From the NCBI GenBank assembly GCA_028571685.1, contig CM053164.1, positions 41,156,501 to 41,220,500 on the forward strand: a stretch of 64,000 nt of DNA, in the 5' to 3' direction. How positions within the stretch are numbered: position 1 is the stretch's first letter; each line of letters opens with the position of its first letter. The translations under genes were made by a program, and so were the position numbers. The notes under the pieces are model-generated. The model saw only the letters and a list, made by a program, of their open reading frames with translations. It was not told the DNA's origin and made no database searches. The stretch is from Heterohyrax brucei (taxonomy: Eukaryota; Chordata; Mammalia; Hyracoidea; Procaviidae). Below are positions 22,118-32,975 of this stretch, in pieces.

Positions 22118-22283
22118 AAAAAACAAAAAACTGTTGCTGTCAAATGCATTCAGACTCATTAGCAACCCTACAGGACAGAGTAGAACTGCCCCCATAGGCT
22201 TTCCAAGGAGCAGCTGGTGGATTCAAACTGCAGACATTCTAGTCAGCAGGCAATTTCTTAACCACTGGGACACCATGGCTCCC
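22118..22283 (-). mobile_element. AfroSINE
   Basis: AAAACAAAAAACTGTTGCTG tail, CAGACTCATTAGCAACCCTACAGGACAGAGTAG, TGGTGGATTCAAACTGCAG, head ending GGGACACCATGGCTCC. Confidence 0.92.
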
Positions 22284-22544
22284 GTTTAAGGCTAGACCCA
22301 GCTAGTCCATTTTTAAAATACCTGAATATGTTTATGTTTCTTTTATGTATTTGATTTACTTTCATCTGTAAGTAATGAAATGTCTGATTCTCCTCTAAAG
22401 AAAGGAAGCAAGTATTCCACAATAATTCTGTAAATATAAAACTGTTCTAAAATAAAAAGTCTATTTTAAAAAAATAATAAATGACAAATAAAATGGAAGA
22501 GGGAAAAGAGAGCCTGGCTTCAACCAGTGACCTTGATCCAATTT
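22284..22544. other. AT-rich segment with several AATAAA hexamers
   Basis: 22310-22500 is AT-rich and holds TAAATATAAAACTG, AAAATAAAAAGTC and AAATAATAAATGAC, reminiscent of the 3' end of a retroposed transcript. The source was not recognised. Confidence 0.4.
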
Positions 22545-22752
22545 CTACTGACAACAAGGACCTAAACACAGCTGCCACCAAATGAGGCTTGTGGCAAGCC
22601 ACGTGCGTCGGAGTAGAACTGTGCTCCATAGGGGTTTCAGTGGCTGGTTTTTCAGACGTCAGCACCAGGCTTTTCTCTGGGTTAACATGAACTGACAGCC
22701 CTTCAGGGAGGAGACAAGTACGTTAACCACCTACACAACCCAGAAACTCCCA
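22545..22752 (-). mobile_element. AfroSINE, longer form
   Basis: CAGCTGCCACCAAATGAGGC, CGTCGGAGTAGAACTGTGCTCCATAGGGGTTTCAGTGGCTGG, GACGTCAGCACCAGGC, head ending CACAACCCAGAAACTCC. Confidence 0.87.
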
Positions 22753-23689
22753 CCAGGACTAGCAACATCTGCACACCACTTGGGGTGCTCACACCAGCCC
22801 TGAACAACGGGGCTGCTCCCAGGAATCTAGGCCCCTCTCTGGGAAGACTGTTGTGGCTCCTGAGTGCCCCCCTCCCTAGTTCCTGGGTATCCCACCCCAT
22901 CTTCCTCAAACGGGCCCCCCTGCATAGACAGAGCACCTGTTGGGGCAAGCCTTTCTTTACCTGACAATCTCTGCCTCCTGCCCTCTGCCAGTCTCCAAGC
23001 CCAGAGGGCAAGGCCATACCGGCCTCATCTCTGCAGCCTCATGCTTGCATGGTGCAAAGTAGTAGGTGCTTAAGAAATGTTTGCTAATTAATTTAGACAG
23101 CCAAGAGGGAAGCCATTTGGCCTTGCTCATTTTCTGGCTGGCATTATTGAAAGCCCCTTGGGGTTCCCGCGTCTGGGCTTGGACTCCCCAGGTAGCACAT
23201 CTCCTCTTCCAGAGGAAGAAACTTCTCCCAGAGCTGGATGCAGCTCCGCTATAGCCTACTGAAGCTGGCTGTCTCCCACTCTCGGAGGCAGGCCAGTGGA
23301 GGGGGTCATCTGCGGAGATGGGTGGCACGCTCAGGCCAGGTTGCTTGTGGGCAGGAGCAGGAGCTCTGAGCTGGAGAGAACACCTGCTTTTCAGAGGAGG
23401 AAATGGGCATCGACCTCTCTTCACACCACTGTTTCCCCAGAACAGTTTCAAAGACGAGCAAGTCATGAAGGCCTGTTTCCAGTCCAGATAGCCAGGCATC
23501 TCACTCCTTGGCCCTAGCCCAGGGGCCCTGGTAGCCACCAAGATGTCGAAGAGATTCTAGGAAGCTCTGCAATGTATCTGTATGGCCTCGTCCAAGTCAC
23601 TCAGCTGCCCAGCTCGGTTCTCCTCCCCTGCCTTCAGAACTCAGCATTCACTCCACTCGCCTTGGTCAGGCTGTGCAAAGTGACAGACC
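22753..23689. other. Repeat-poor intron block
   Basis: Apart from a short L2/MIR-like end (GTAGTAGGTGCTTAAGAAATGTTTGC, 23058-23084), I recognise no repeats. A 194-codon frame on the minus strand (22957-23541) has no domain. It could hold regulatory DNA but nothing specific is visible. Confidence 0.4.
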
Positions 23690-23905
23690 TAAACTTGTAC
23701 CTTGACTCGAGCACTCGTTGCCTGCGTGGTCTTGGATGTGTTACTGAAACTTTCTGTGCCACAGTTCTCTCATCTGTAAAATGGAAATAATACCAGTCTC
23801 ATAAGGTTATTATGATGATTAGATAACATGTGTAAAGCATTGTAAAGCATTTAGTACAGTGCCCAGCTCACAGATAAATGTAAGCTTTATTATTACTACT
23901 ACTAA
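23690..23905 (+). repeat. MIR SINE
   Basis: Near full-length sense copy: TGACTCGAGCACTCGTTGCC, CTCATCTGTAAAATGGAAATAATACC, GATTAGATAACATGTGTAAAGC, CAGTGCCCAGCTCACAG, ending in a TTATTATTACTACTACT run. Confidence 0.92.
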
Positions 23906-24584
23906 TACTGCTACCACCACTATTAGCCACTGTGTGCCAAGCGTAGAGCTGGTGAGGTATATAAGACGTCACCTCTGCCCTCAGGAGCTGTAGAACCCAC
24001 AGAGAGACTGAAGAGACAAACGAGACCAAAAAACAAAAGAAGCCAAGACCCCAGACCCCAGGAGAGTGGTCTTCAGGGCTATATGGAGTTGAGGGAGTTA
24101 GAACCCCCTTGAGACTCAGCAGTAGTGGGAGAACCTGTGGAGCAAAGAAACTTCCCAAATTTTTGAGCCTACCTTGGCCCTGGGAGTCCTGGGCAGGGAT
24201 CCATAGCCATCTCACGGTGACCCTAAGCGCTGGGAGGCTGCCTGGGAGGGTGGTGGAGGGAGATGAGTTTATGTCTCTAAAGTGTTTGCTCTGGCTGCCC
24301 ATGCACTTGAACTGGGAGAATGTTAAACAGAGTTATTCCCAACCAGCTCAGTCCCGGCCTCTCCTCCCAGGAGAGCCAAGGAGTTCTCATCCTCTTCACA
24401 GCATCTCATCAGTGCCCATGGGACAGCTCTGTAAAGATACACACACCCCAGCAGCTGTGGGTCTAATGTGCACCCAGAGACCTAATTCTGTGGCTTTGGG
24501 AAGCCAACAGTCCTACTGTTCCTTTGTCCAACCACCCCCACTAGACCTACTGCTTTATCCACTGTTGCAGGAAGGGAGCAGAAC
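23906..24584. other. Unannotated intron
   Basis: 23925-24010 (GCCACTGTGTGCCAAGCG, CACCTCTGCCCTCAGGAGCTG) has the look of an L2-like antisense fragment. The 187-codon frame 24109-24672 (+) is featureless. Confidence 0.4.
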
Positions 24585-24735
24585 CCTGAAGGGCCTCAAG
24601 AACATCTCCTCGAGCTCCTTCGTTTCCCAGAGGAGGAACTCAAGGCCCAGAGAGGGACAGGATCTCCATTGAAATCACAGTGACATTGCTAGAATCAGAA
24701 GCCAGGTTTTCTGACTTCCATTTCAGTGTGAAGAG
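24585..24735 (-). repeat. MIR SINE fragment
   Basis: TTCGTTTCCCAGAGGAGGAACTCAAGGCCCAGAGAGGGACAGG and GCTAGAATCAGAAGCCAGG follow the antisense MIR order. Confidence 0.72.
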
Positions 24736-24769
24736 TCCCAGAGCAGGCCAGCACAGAGGAAAGAAAGGC

Positions 24770-24900
24770 CTTTGAATTTCAAACTTGGTTCTAGGATTTA
24801 TGACCTGAAATAAAACATTTTCTGTCTCAGAGACTCAGTTTCCACATCTGTAAAATGGGAATAATAACATCTACTCCACAGGGTTGCTGTGTGACCTCAC
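24770..24900 (+). repeat. MIR SINE fragment
   Basis: GAGACTCAGTTTCCACATCTGTAAAATGGGAATAATAACATCTACTCCACAGGGTTGCTGTG is a clear sense MIR core. Confidence 0.88.
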
Positions 24901-24921
24901 ACAACAGAATGCATAGAACCA

Positions 24922-25090
24922 ACAAACCAAATCAAACCCACTGCTATGGAGTTGATTCTGACCCATAGAGACCCTGTAGGACAGAGTAGAACTGTCCCAT
25001 GTAGTTTCCAAGGACTGCCTGGAGGATTTGAACTCCCAGCTTTCTGTTTAACAGCCATAGCACTTAACCACTATACCACCAGGGTTTTCT
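24922..25090 (-). mobile_element. AfroSINE
   Basis: ACCAAATCAAACCCACTGC tail, GTTGATTCTGACCCATAGAG, TAGGACAGAGTAGAACTGTC, GGATTTGAACTCCCAGC, head ending ATACCACCAGGGTTTTC. Confidence 0.94.
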
Positions 25091-25554
25091 AAATGCTTTG
25101 TAAATGATAATGTCCTGAACAAGCAGATACAATGAACAACTTGCTACTATTATTCTGTAAAGTAGAGCCCTAAATTTATTAAGGACTTGAAGGTGTCTAC
25201 CAATTGGATGGATGAATGTTTGTGAGATGTGAGTAATGACCACAGGGCTTCAGGAGCACTGCTTTGCTTCAGTAGGTGGGATCAGACAAGGTTTCAGAGA
25301 GAGGAGGCATTTAAGGTGGGCTTCGGTCAAGGAGTAGAAGCTCTTCAAGCAGGAAAAAAGAGCGTGAGCAACCGACAGAAATGTAGACATGCAGCCATGA
25401 CCTCCAAAGACTCATGGATACCAATTCCACATACAGGTTTGACACAGGACCCTGCTCAGAACTCACTCGTCTCCTCAGAACCTGTACATGGTGCATAGAA
25501 CAAGAGAAGCTAGCAATTTATAAAATCTTAAAACATGAATCATTGAAGAGGAAG
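25091..25554. other. Unannotated intron
   Basis: 25255-25400 (CAGACAAGGTTTCAGAGAGAGGAGGCATTTAAGGTGGG) resembles the antisense L2-like 'aggcctcactgagaaggtgacat' block seen in old mammalian repeats, weakly. Nothing else was recognised. Confidence 0.4.
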
Positions 25555-25644
25555 AGACATTAGGAACCCCCTAATATAATTTTTCCCTTTGATAGGTGAG
25601 AAAACTGAGATTTAGGGAGGTAACCTGCCTTACTAAGAACCCTG
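25555..25644 (-). repeat. MIR SINE fragment, cut by a hAT element
   Basis: CCCTTTGATAGGTGAGAAAACTGAGATTTAGGGAGGTAACCTGCC is the antisense MIR core. The copy stops where the hAT element begins. Confidence 0.75.
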
Positions 25645-25866
25645 CAGCAGAGTTGGCTAACTATGGCCCACAGGCCGAATCTGCCCCACCGTCCGTTTTT
25701 GTAAATAAAGTTTTATTGGAAAGCAGGTGCATCCATTTATTTACATATGTACACTCACTGCAGCTTCCCTGCAGCGATGGATGGCAGAGTTGAGTAGCTG
25801 CAAGAGGACACCATTGAAGTCTAAAATATTTACTATCCGACTGCTTACTGAAAAAGTTCACCTGCC
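25645..25866 (-). mobile_element. Non-autonomous hAT-Charlie element
   Basis: GCAGAGTTGGCTAACTATGG, CCCACAGGCCGAATCTGCCCC, TTTGTAAATAAAGTTTTATTGG, GGCAGAGTTGAGTAGCTGCAAGAGG, TAAAATATTTACTATCCGAC and AAAAAGTTCACCTGCC follow a well known mammalian hAT repeat from end to end. The reverse copy of the start is visible at the far end in decayed form. Confidence 0.88.
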
Positions 25867-26589
25867 ACTGTCCTGGAGCAAGCTAGTGGCAGGGCTGGGG
25901 TGGGAACTGAGCCTCTTGAGATCCACCCTCGCCCCAGAAGATGAGCTTAGGCTGGACCGTGGCCCCCAGTGAGGTCTCAGGCAGCCCAGCTCTGGGAAGG
26001 TGCAGCCTAGGCCATCAAGGAAGAAGGAGCAGTAGCCACACCTAGCCTGGCGCTGCTGCCCCCACGACCCAAGACAGTGTCTTATTGAGAACAGCTCAGC
26101 CCCTCTTGGGAGTTTGGCAAGGAGATGCCGGTGCAGGCCTGCTTCTCCTCCATGGCAAAACAGGAAAAGCCAGGAGGGAGTGTCAGTGTGAGAGATGTCA
26201 GCCAGTCAGTGCTGAGTTACAGATGCAGTTTGAAAGCAGTGGAATCTCCAGCCATCTGCAGAGATGGCCAAATCCACTTTAAAGTGTGCTTCAGAATTCC
26301 TTTCTTGATGTTAGACTGTCCCTGGCAGATTCATTTAATTAAAACCCTACCACATCCAATCTGTTAGAAGTTCAGAGCTCACAGATGCCCCATCCAGTTG
26401 GTCATAAAGATGGACCTGGGACAAGGCCATCTGGCCCAGTGGCCTAGAACAGACCCCACATAGCCCACAGACCCCAGGCCAGTGCCCTTCCCAGAACACC
26501 CCGGGCAGCCACCGTGGGCCTCAGCTCTCTTCATCCCCCCCTGCCTCCACCCCATCCTAACTTCAGGCTCACCTTTGAAAGCCCCTCAC
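25867..26589. other. Unannotated intron
   Basis: No repeat or exon recognised. Contains two small frames only. Confidence 0.45.
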
Positions 26590-26716
26590 CCTAATTGCCC
26601 TCATTCATCCGTTAACACAGGCATTTATTAAGCGTCAATTATGTGGCAAGCACACAGCTGATATTGGGAATAGAGTAGTGAACAAAAGTCCCCACCTTCC
26701 TGGAGCTCACGGTTTC
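26590..26716 (-). repeat. L2-like antisense fragment
   Basis: TTCATCCGTTAACACAGGCATTTATTAAGCG, ATGTGGCAAGCACACAGC, GGGAATAGAGTAGTGAACAAAAGTCCCC and TGGAGCTCACGG follow a common old LINE2-type order. Confidence 0.65.
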
Positions 26717-26739
26717 AGCCCTCAGACGTGGTCCCACAC

Positions 26740-26880
26740 TTCCCAGCTTTCCCTTCTTCTCTTCCCTCCTTCTCTCACTTCTCTCTCCTCTCTCTCCCTG
26801 CTCTCTCTCCCCCCACATAGGTCCTTTGCTGTCTACCTCCCTTTGACCCTTCTTCTCCCCTCCTCCCCACTCCTCTCCAG
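26740..26880. repeat. Polypyrimidine (CT-rich) tract
   Basis: The + strand is almost pure C and T from CCCTTCTTCTCTTCCCTCC through TCTCCTCTCTCTCCC to CTTCTCCCCTCCTCCCC, with a few interruptions. A purine strand of this type could form triplex DNA. Confidence 0.85.
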
Positions 26881-27276
26881 ACCTTTCCACATCCTCTATC
26901 TCCCGCTAGTTCAGGCCTCAGCCCTTGCCCTCTGGACCCCTGCAGTGGTCTCCTAGTGACTCCCTACCTCCCATCCCCCATTGCCATCAGCCCTGTACAG
27001 GGATGCCACTGGTGAAAATCACTCTTGAAGCCTCTCTGAGCATGTCTCCCTCTATGTCAGGAGTTGTCAACGGCTCCTGGCTGCTTTAAAGTTAGGATTT
27101 GAATTTTGAATTTTGAATTTTGGAGCTCTTCAGATTTGAGGGCTTGTGTACCTCACTAACCTCCACTATTCAAGTGAACTCTGGCCCACCCTACCCCCAA
27201 AACCAGACAAATTTTTGTTGTTAGGTTTAGAATATTTATCATTGTCTATTTATAGAAAACAAATACAAACTGCATT
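26881..27276. other. Unannotated intron with a short GAATTTT repeat
   Basis: Contains GAATTTT repeated three times (27100-27121) and otherwise nothing recognised before the L1 tail. Confidence 0.45.
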
Positions 27277-29425
27277 TTTTTTATTATGATTGAATGAAAA
27301 TGTACATTCCCATATGAATTTTCATGCCCGCCTATATGCAGCTCCCACTGCTCTCCCTGCCCGGTGACAGCACACTCCTCCTCCCTGCTCCATACACGTC
27401 TTCTTCTCCCAGCAATCTCCTATCCCCTCCTCTCCACCCACTCCCCTTCCTCCAGTAAGAGGCCAGCAGGACAACACCCTATAGATGCACAGAACCATAA
27501 AGTGCATACATGATATGGTCACTCACGATATGTCACTGAGTCCAATCCATTCCTGTCTGAGAGTTGTCCTCCATTATGATTTACAGACAGAGGCAGCATC
27601 AGGGCCAGGGGCCATGCTTCCAGGGGAACTCTGAGGCCCCTGGACCATCAATTGCGGTCTTTTAATGGAGCTCTCAGAGTGCACCCCTTTTCATTCGTGT
27701 GCTGCCAGTGAGACTCAAATATCCATCATGGCTACCACTGGTGGTGGCTGGGCACCATCCCGTTCTGCTGATCACAAGTTGATGTAGTCACCCACTCACG
27801 TGGGTCTCTGTCTTCTGGATTCTCTTTCCCCCATGTCATTTTGGTCCTTGATGATCATCCATTCCTGCTGAGTTTGGACCATTTGCTGTACCCTCAGATG
27901 GCAGCTTGGCAGCTTTTAAGATCCCAGATGCCAGTCACCAATGTGGGGTGCAGAGGGCTCTCTTAGTAAAATGCTGGTTGTGCCAATGGGCCTCGCTTTC
28001 TCCTGAGAGCATAGCCCCCGGCCCCCTGTGCCAGCCACTCTGCCCTTGCAGTATTGGATTAAGATGGGAGGAGTAATCATGTTATGTTGAAGTCCTGTTA
28101 ATATTGATTTTCTTTCTAATGTGTGCTATCACAGATTTCACCCAACCGAATTTCTATCAACTATCTAATCAAGACCATCCCCCCTTCCTCCCTCTCTTCC
28201 CTTGCAGCCATCAGTCTTTTCTTCTGTGCACGAGTCTATTTTTAATTTCTTATCATAGGGGTTTCTTACAATATTTGTCCTTTTGTTGCTGACTACTTTC
28301 ACTCAGTTGAAACCAGATTATGAGATGTTTCCTAAAATCATCATTGTTCTTTATCATTGCATAGTGTTCCATTGAGTATATGTACCATAGTTTACCTATC
28401 CATTCCTCTGTTGTTAAGCATCTGGGTTGATTCCATCTTTTTTCTATTGTGGACGGTGCTGCAATAAACACTCGTGTGCATGTATCTGTTGGTGTGAATG
28501 GCCTTGAGTCTGCAGGATATATTTCACGCAATGGAATTACTGGGCCAAATGGTATATCTAGATCCAGCTTTTTGAGGAAGCACCAGATTGCTTTCCAAAG
28601 AGGTTGCACCATTTTGCAATCCCACCAACAGTGGAGGAGAGTTCCAGTCTCCCCACAGCCTCTCCAGCATTTGTTGTTCTATGTTTTTTGGATCATGGCC
28701 AACCTTGTTGGGGTGAGATGGTATCTCACTGTCGTTTCGATTTTAATTTCTTTGCTAGCTGATGATCGCGAACATGTCCGCTTGTGTTTTTTGGCTGCCT
28801 AGATCTCTTCTTTAGAGAAGTGTCTGTCCATCTCCTTTGCCCATCACTTAACTGGATTATTTATCTTTTCCCTATTGATATTTTGTAGTACCTTATAGAT
28901 TATAGAGATCAGGTATCAGTCTGATGTATACTTGCCAAATATTTTTTCACATTCTGTAGGTGGCCTTTTAATTCTATTAATAAAGTCTTTGGATAAGCAA
29001 AACTGTTTGATTCTTAATAGTTTCCATTTATCTATTTTCTGTTGTTTGTAGTTTGTTTGACAGATTTTGAAGTCTGTCTACATGGTGTGTTAAAACTTCC
29101 GTTGTTGTTTCTACTTTTTCTTGGATGAGCTTTATCGTTTTAGATTTGATATTTAGGTCTTTTATCCAGTTTGAGTTGGTTTTTGTATAAGGTATAAGAT
29201 ACGGGTCTTGTTTCAATTTACTGCAGATGGATATCCAATTTTGCCAGCACCCTTTGTTGAAGAGATTTTTTTTCCCCCAGTTTAATGTCTTAGGGCCTTT
29301 GTTGAATATCAGCTGTTCATAGCAAGATGGTGTCATCTCTGGGATCTCAATTCTGTTCCATTGATCTATCTATCTCTTTTTTCACCAGTACCAGGCTGTT
29401 TTGACTACTGATATGCACTGTGTTT
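27277..29425 (-). mobile_element. 5'-truncated L1 LINE (3' 2.1 kb)
   Basis: The antisense A-tail is the T-run at about 27277-27285. 27290-28252 is 3'UTR, homologous to 5866-6486. 28253-29425 is the 3' part of ORF2 on the minus strand. Landmarks read on + are TGTTCCATTGAGTATATG, TTGCACCATTTTGCAATCCCACCAAC, GGGGTGAGATGGTATCTCAC and TTTTTTGGCTGCCTAGATCTC. The 5' break is near 29425. L1 copies by reverse transcription at the target site; this copy cannot do so. Confidence 0.93.
28253..28612 (-). pseudogene. L1 ORF2 C-terminal fragment
   Basis: An open stretch of 119 codons includes EEWIGKLWYIYSMEHYAMIK, matching the conserved 'WYIYTMEYYAAIKN' region near the C-terminus of L1 ORF2p, and a Cys-poor extension. 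Further ORF2 upstream on this strand (28613-29425) is broken by stops. The piece at 29028-29336 retains [20 protein letters not shown]. Not functional. Confidence 0.9.
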
Positions 29426-29429
29426 TTTC

Positions 29430-29895
29430 AAGAAAATAGTGGGTATAAAAAGAAAATGAAAGTCAGCCACGAACCTGTTGTTCAAAGTTCTGTGCGCTTT
29501 TTAGTGTATTTCCTTCCAGCTTCTTTTTTCTGTGTGCTGCATGTGTGTTTATACTTTTTTTGTATTTGCTATACATAGAGTGAGATCCCATCGTACATAA
29601 AGTGTTGTATTCTACCACTTTTATTTAACATAATATAGTAGGTTTCTATGTAATTAAAAAGTTCCTCAGGAAGAGCACTTCAGTGGCTGCGTAATATTCC
29701 ACCACATAATATATCTTAAATGTTTAACGAAGCCCTATTGGTGAACATTTGGGCTGCTTACAATTTTTCATAATGGAAATATTGCTATGAACATTCTTGT
29801 TCATAAATCTGTGTTGCAGTCTCTAGTTATTTTCCTAGCAGACAGATTTCCTAGAAGTGGCACAGCAGAGTTACCAGTAGGAACATTTCTGAGGT
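29430..29895 (-). mobile_element. Older L1 (L1M-type) 3' fragment
   Basis: CATAGAGTGAGATCCCATCG, GTGGCTGCGTAATATTCCACC, GGTGAACATTTGGGCTGCTTACAATTTTTC and ATTTCCTAGAAGTGGCACAGCAGAGTTACCAG follow the antisense order of old L1 3' ends. It is more decayed than the adjacent L1. Confidence 0.75.
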
Positions 29896-29984
29896 TCTGC
29901 TGGTCCCCACCCCACGTTCGTTAGTGAGAACACCCATCAGCCCTCTCCCCAAGACCTTCTTCTCTGCCCTGACACACCTTGTGT

Positions 29985-30335
29985 CTTCCTAACATTGTAT
30001 CTTTGCCTCAGCAGGTCCCTCTCATCTCCTACACATCCTTCAGAGCTCAGCACAAATACCACCTCCTCCATGAAGCCCTCCGGGACACCCTAGCTGGAAG
30101 TCCTTCACCTTCCTTCAGCCAACTAGCTTAAATCTCTCCTAAGGCATTTATACCAGACATTGTTAATAGTTCATGTAATAAGAACCTCTTATTTGCATTG
30201 GGCATTGAAGTTTTCAAAGTGCTTTCACTGAAATGCCTCGTCTTATTCACTCCCAGACCAAAAACATTTTGAGGTCAGGGACCTCAGTTTGATCACCTGT
30301 GTCTCCTGCCCCTGGCCCATTGCCAACCTCTAATC
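29985..30335 (+). repeat. L2 LINE 3' fragment
   Basis: CATCCTTCAGAGCTCAGCAC, AATACCACCTCCTCCATGAAGCCCTCCGGGAC and the later AGGTCAGGGACCTCAGTTTGATCACC...CCCATTGCC region follow the 3' end of L2, with a decayed middle. Confidence 0.75.
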
Positions 30336-32324
30336 TAGCACAACACCCAGCCAGCCCTGGATTTAGTGGGCATTTAACCCAGCTGTCTTGGCCTATCAAA
30401 AAAGACTTAGATGCTCCTCTCTGCAGAGTGCAGCAATAGAAGGACAACTGAGCTGGGATGAAGACCCTGGATCCAGTCCTCCTAGCTCTGCCATTGATCT
30501 TGGCTTGGCCCCTGCCACCCTCTGGGCCTCTATTTATCCATATATAAAACGAGTAAACTGAATTACAAGTCTCCACACTCCTGGACTGATGGCTCTGGAG
30601 GCCCTTGTCCCCAGGCACCTAGATCAGCCCTGGACTGTCCCTGAGGGCCCCTGTGTGAAGGCCTCTGCAATGGGCTGGAGGGAGCTGGCCGAGGAGGCAG
30701 GCCTGGCTCTAGGCCAGGCTGTGTCTGCAAACACTGACCTTGGCTGCTGCAGGGATTTTCCATGACACCAGCACCCTCCCCCTTGGCTCCCCCCAAAGCA
30801 GCATGGGCCTGGGGCTGATGAGGGATGGGAGCACCAGGGGCTGTCCTACAACAGAGGCCCCCAGTCTGAGTGATAGGGGCACCTGTGGAAGGGGCACTGC
30901 TAAAGGAGACAGCAGTGGGTCCACAAATGGAAAACCCTGAAGGAAGGAAGGGGTTAAGATGGGATTTGTTGGTGGGGAGTGAGGAGAAGAACTGAAAGAG
31001 GAGAGGGGAAAAGAGGCCTTGGAAAGGGGCAGAGCAGAAGGAGGGAGGGCTCCTACTTGAGAGCTGTCCTTCCAGGCGCTCTGGCCTGGAGGGGGACAAA
31101 CTCCAGACCCAGTTCTCTGTATTGGTCCCCACCCCCACCTAAGCTCCATAGTCCTGGTGGTTTCCCAGGCCTGGCTGGGGGATTGGCCAGGCTGTCTGGG
31201 AGTGGGAAGGCCTCTTCTGGGGCCTTGAAGCTGACCTCATTTTGACGAGGCCTGGGGGGTCACAGGGAGAGCAGGATGAGTCACCAAAGGCCCTTCCTCC
31301 CATGACCACTTCCCCTCCCCCTGCTGATAGCCTATGGGGAATGTTTCCTAACCCCTCAGCCCCATCCCCACCCTCTGACTTCTGTCCCAACAGCAGGGAC
31401 CTCCTCACTTGGTTTAGCAGCATTTTCTGATCAGCTGCTCCCACCAGACCTCAGGCGGGGAGGCTGAGGGGACTCGCTGGCTCTCCAGGAGTCACAGCCC
31501 TCTCAGCACCCCTCTACTGAGCAAGTGCCCAAACATGGGGCTGCGAGGAGGCAGACAGAGAATCTGCCAGTCTCTGAGAAGAATCAGGGAAGAAAACATG
31601 GTGTACCAGAGGGATCCTAAAGGGTAGAAAGGAGAACACAACTCTCTCCCCATTTCCGTCAAACCTGGCCCTCTTCTCCCTCCTTCTCTCTCTCCCAGGG
31701 TCCTGGGCTAGCCAGCAGGCACCTTCCTGTTACCTCCTTTAACCCATCCATCACGTTCCTAGTTAAGCCTCAGGCCCACCTCCTACTTCCATACCAAGGA
31801 GGAGCCCCTCCTCTGGACTAGATCCCTGAGCAGGGTCCTTGCTGGGCCTGTCCTGGGTGCCCCTCAGACCCAGGTCTGGTTGAGCTCTGCGGGTCCAGAG
31901 CTCTGCTGGCCTCTTCAAGAGCATTTGTGACTTGCGGCCAATGCCCTGAAGCTGCCTCTGTCTCCCAACCTTTCCAGTCCCCAGTTCTCTCCGCTGCCTG
32001 GTCTCAGGCCCAGACAGAGCCCTGGAGCCAGGCCCTCCGCATCTCCAGCTTTGCAGCATCCCGGAGTTCACAGCCTTCAGGCTCCTCAGGCAATGGGTGA
32101 TCTCGTCTGTCTTTCGCAGGACGCAGGGCACACATCAGCCTGGCCAGTGCCGTGTTTACCTGTATTTACAGTAGGTAACAGTCTGTGGGGAAACAAGTGG
32201 CACAGACCAGAGCGGGAAAAGGCTCTGTGTTTCTACTCTGCCAGGGCTGAGCCACCCAGACCTGGGGGAGCAGAGAAGCTCCAAGTCAAAGAGCTGGAAG
32301 GACCTCAGAGGATCTTGATACTAC
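30336..32324. other. Repeat-poor intron block
   Basis: About 2 kb with no recognised transposable element, moderately GC-rich. Overlapping open frames up to 191 codons on the minus strand (30563-31138) and 122 codons (31763-32131, -) have no domain and are rich in Pro, Ser and Gly as expected by chance here. The absence of repeats makes this a reasonable place to look for regulatory DNA. Confidence 0.4.
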
Positions 32325-32524
32325 AGAGTCTTTCCCAAACTGTGCTCTAAGGAATATTAGTCTGGCAATAGGCAATATGAGAAAAGTGTTGGGAGGCCAA
32401 ATGGGAAAGCTTAGCACATTCTCCCAGAAACTTTAACTGACCTTGCACATTAGCGGCTGTGAGAAAGCCTGCACTTAAATCACAATGAATCCTGTGCAAC
32501 TCAGCATTTTCCTAGTTAATATAA
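32325..32524. mobile_element. Possible hAT-Charlie element, first part
   Basis: TTTCCCAAACTGTGCTCTAAGGAATATTAG and the flanking sequence resemble the end of a hAT-Charlie element (the 'cccaaactgtgttctgtggaac' type). A likely other end (CAGTGTTCCAGGAAATTAAC, AGAAATACTGATC) lies after the SINE at about 32694-32731, so the SINE may have inserted in it. Confidence 0.4.
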
Positions 32525-32657
32525 CCCAGTGGTGCAGTGGTTAAAAGCTTGGCTGCTAACCAAAAAGATAGCAGTTGGTATCCATCAGCCACTCCTTGGA
32601 AACCCTATAGGGAGGTTCTACTTGACTTGATGGCAACAGAATTTTTTTTTTTTTTTA
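32525..32657 (+). mobile_element. AfroSINE
   Basis: CCCAGTGGTGCAGTGGTTAAAAGCTTGGCTGC head, TATCCATCAGCCACTCC, AACCCTATAGGGAGGTTCTACTTGACTTGATGGCAACAGAA, ending in a run of about 15 T. The middle between the two tail blocks is deleted. Confidence 0.93.
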
Positions 32658-32794
32658 ATCCTTCCTCACCCAACAGTTAACAACCACAGAAACAGTGTTC
32701 CAGGAAATTAACTTTCAGAAATACTGATCATAGAACTTGGTGCTGAAGACAGCTTTAGAGACCACTTAATCTTAGGTTCCCCAAAGCAGTCATA

Positions 32795-32975
32795 CTAATA
32801 ATTATAGTTATTGAGCTGTGTGTCTTCAGTATTTTAGTTTAAGTCCATCAACTCATCAAACCCACACAGCAAGTATCTGATTATTCCCATTTTGCAGACG
32901 AGGAAACTAAGGCACAGAGAGTTATGTAACATGGCCAAGATTACAAAGCTCTATGGCTCTAGAGCCTCCACTAAC
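32795..32975 (-). repeat. MIR SINE
   Basis: ATCAACTCATCAAACCCACAC, TTATTCCCATTTTGCAGACGAGGAAACTAAGGCACAGAGAG and ATGTAACATGGCCAAGATTACAAAGCTC form a clear antisense MIR. Confidence 0.9.

Noticed and set aside
22957-23541. 194-codon minus-strand open frame
   Set aside because: Low-information composition, no motif, no start context, no splice sites that would fit a gene.
24109-24672. 187-codon + strand open frame
   Set aside because: It runs into an antisense MIR and has no domain.
30563-31138. 191-codon minus-strand open frame
   Set aside because: Pro/Ser/Gly-rich chance frame in GC-rich DNA, overlapping another frame of similar length on the same strand.
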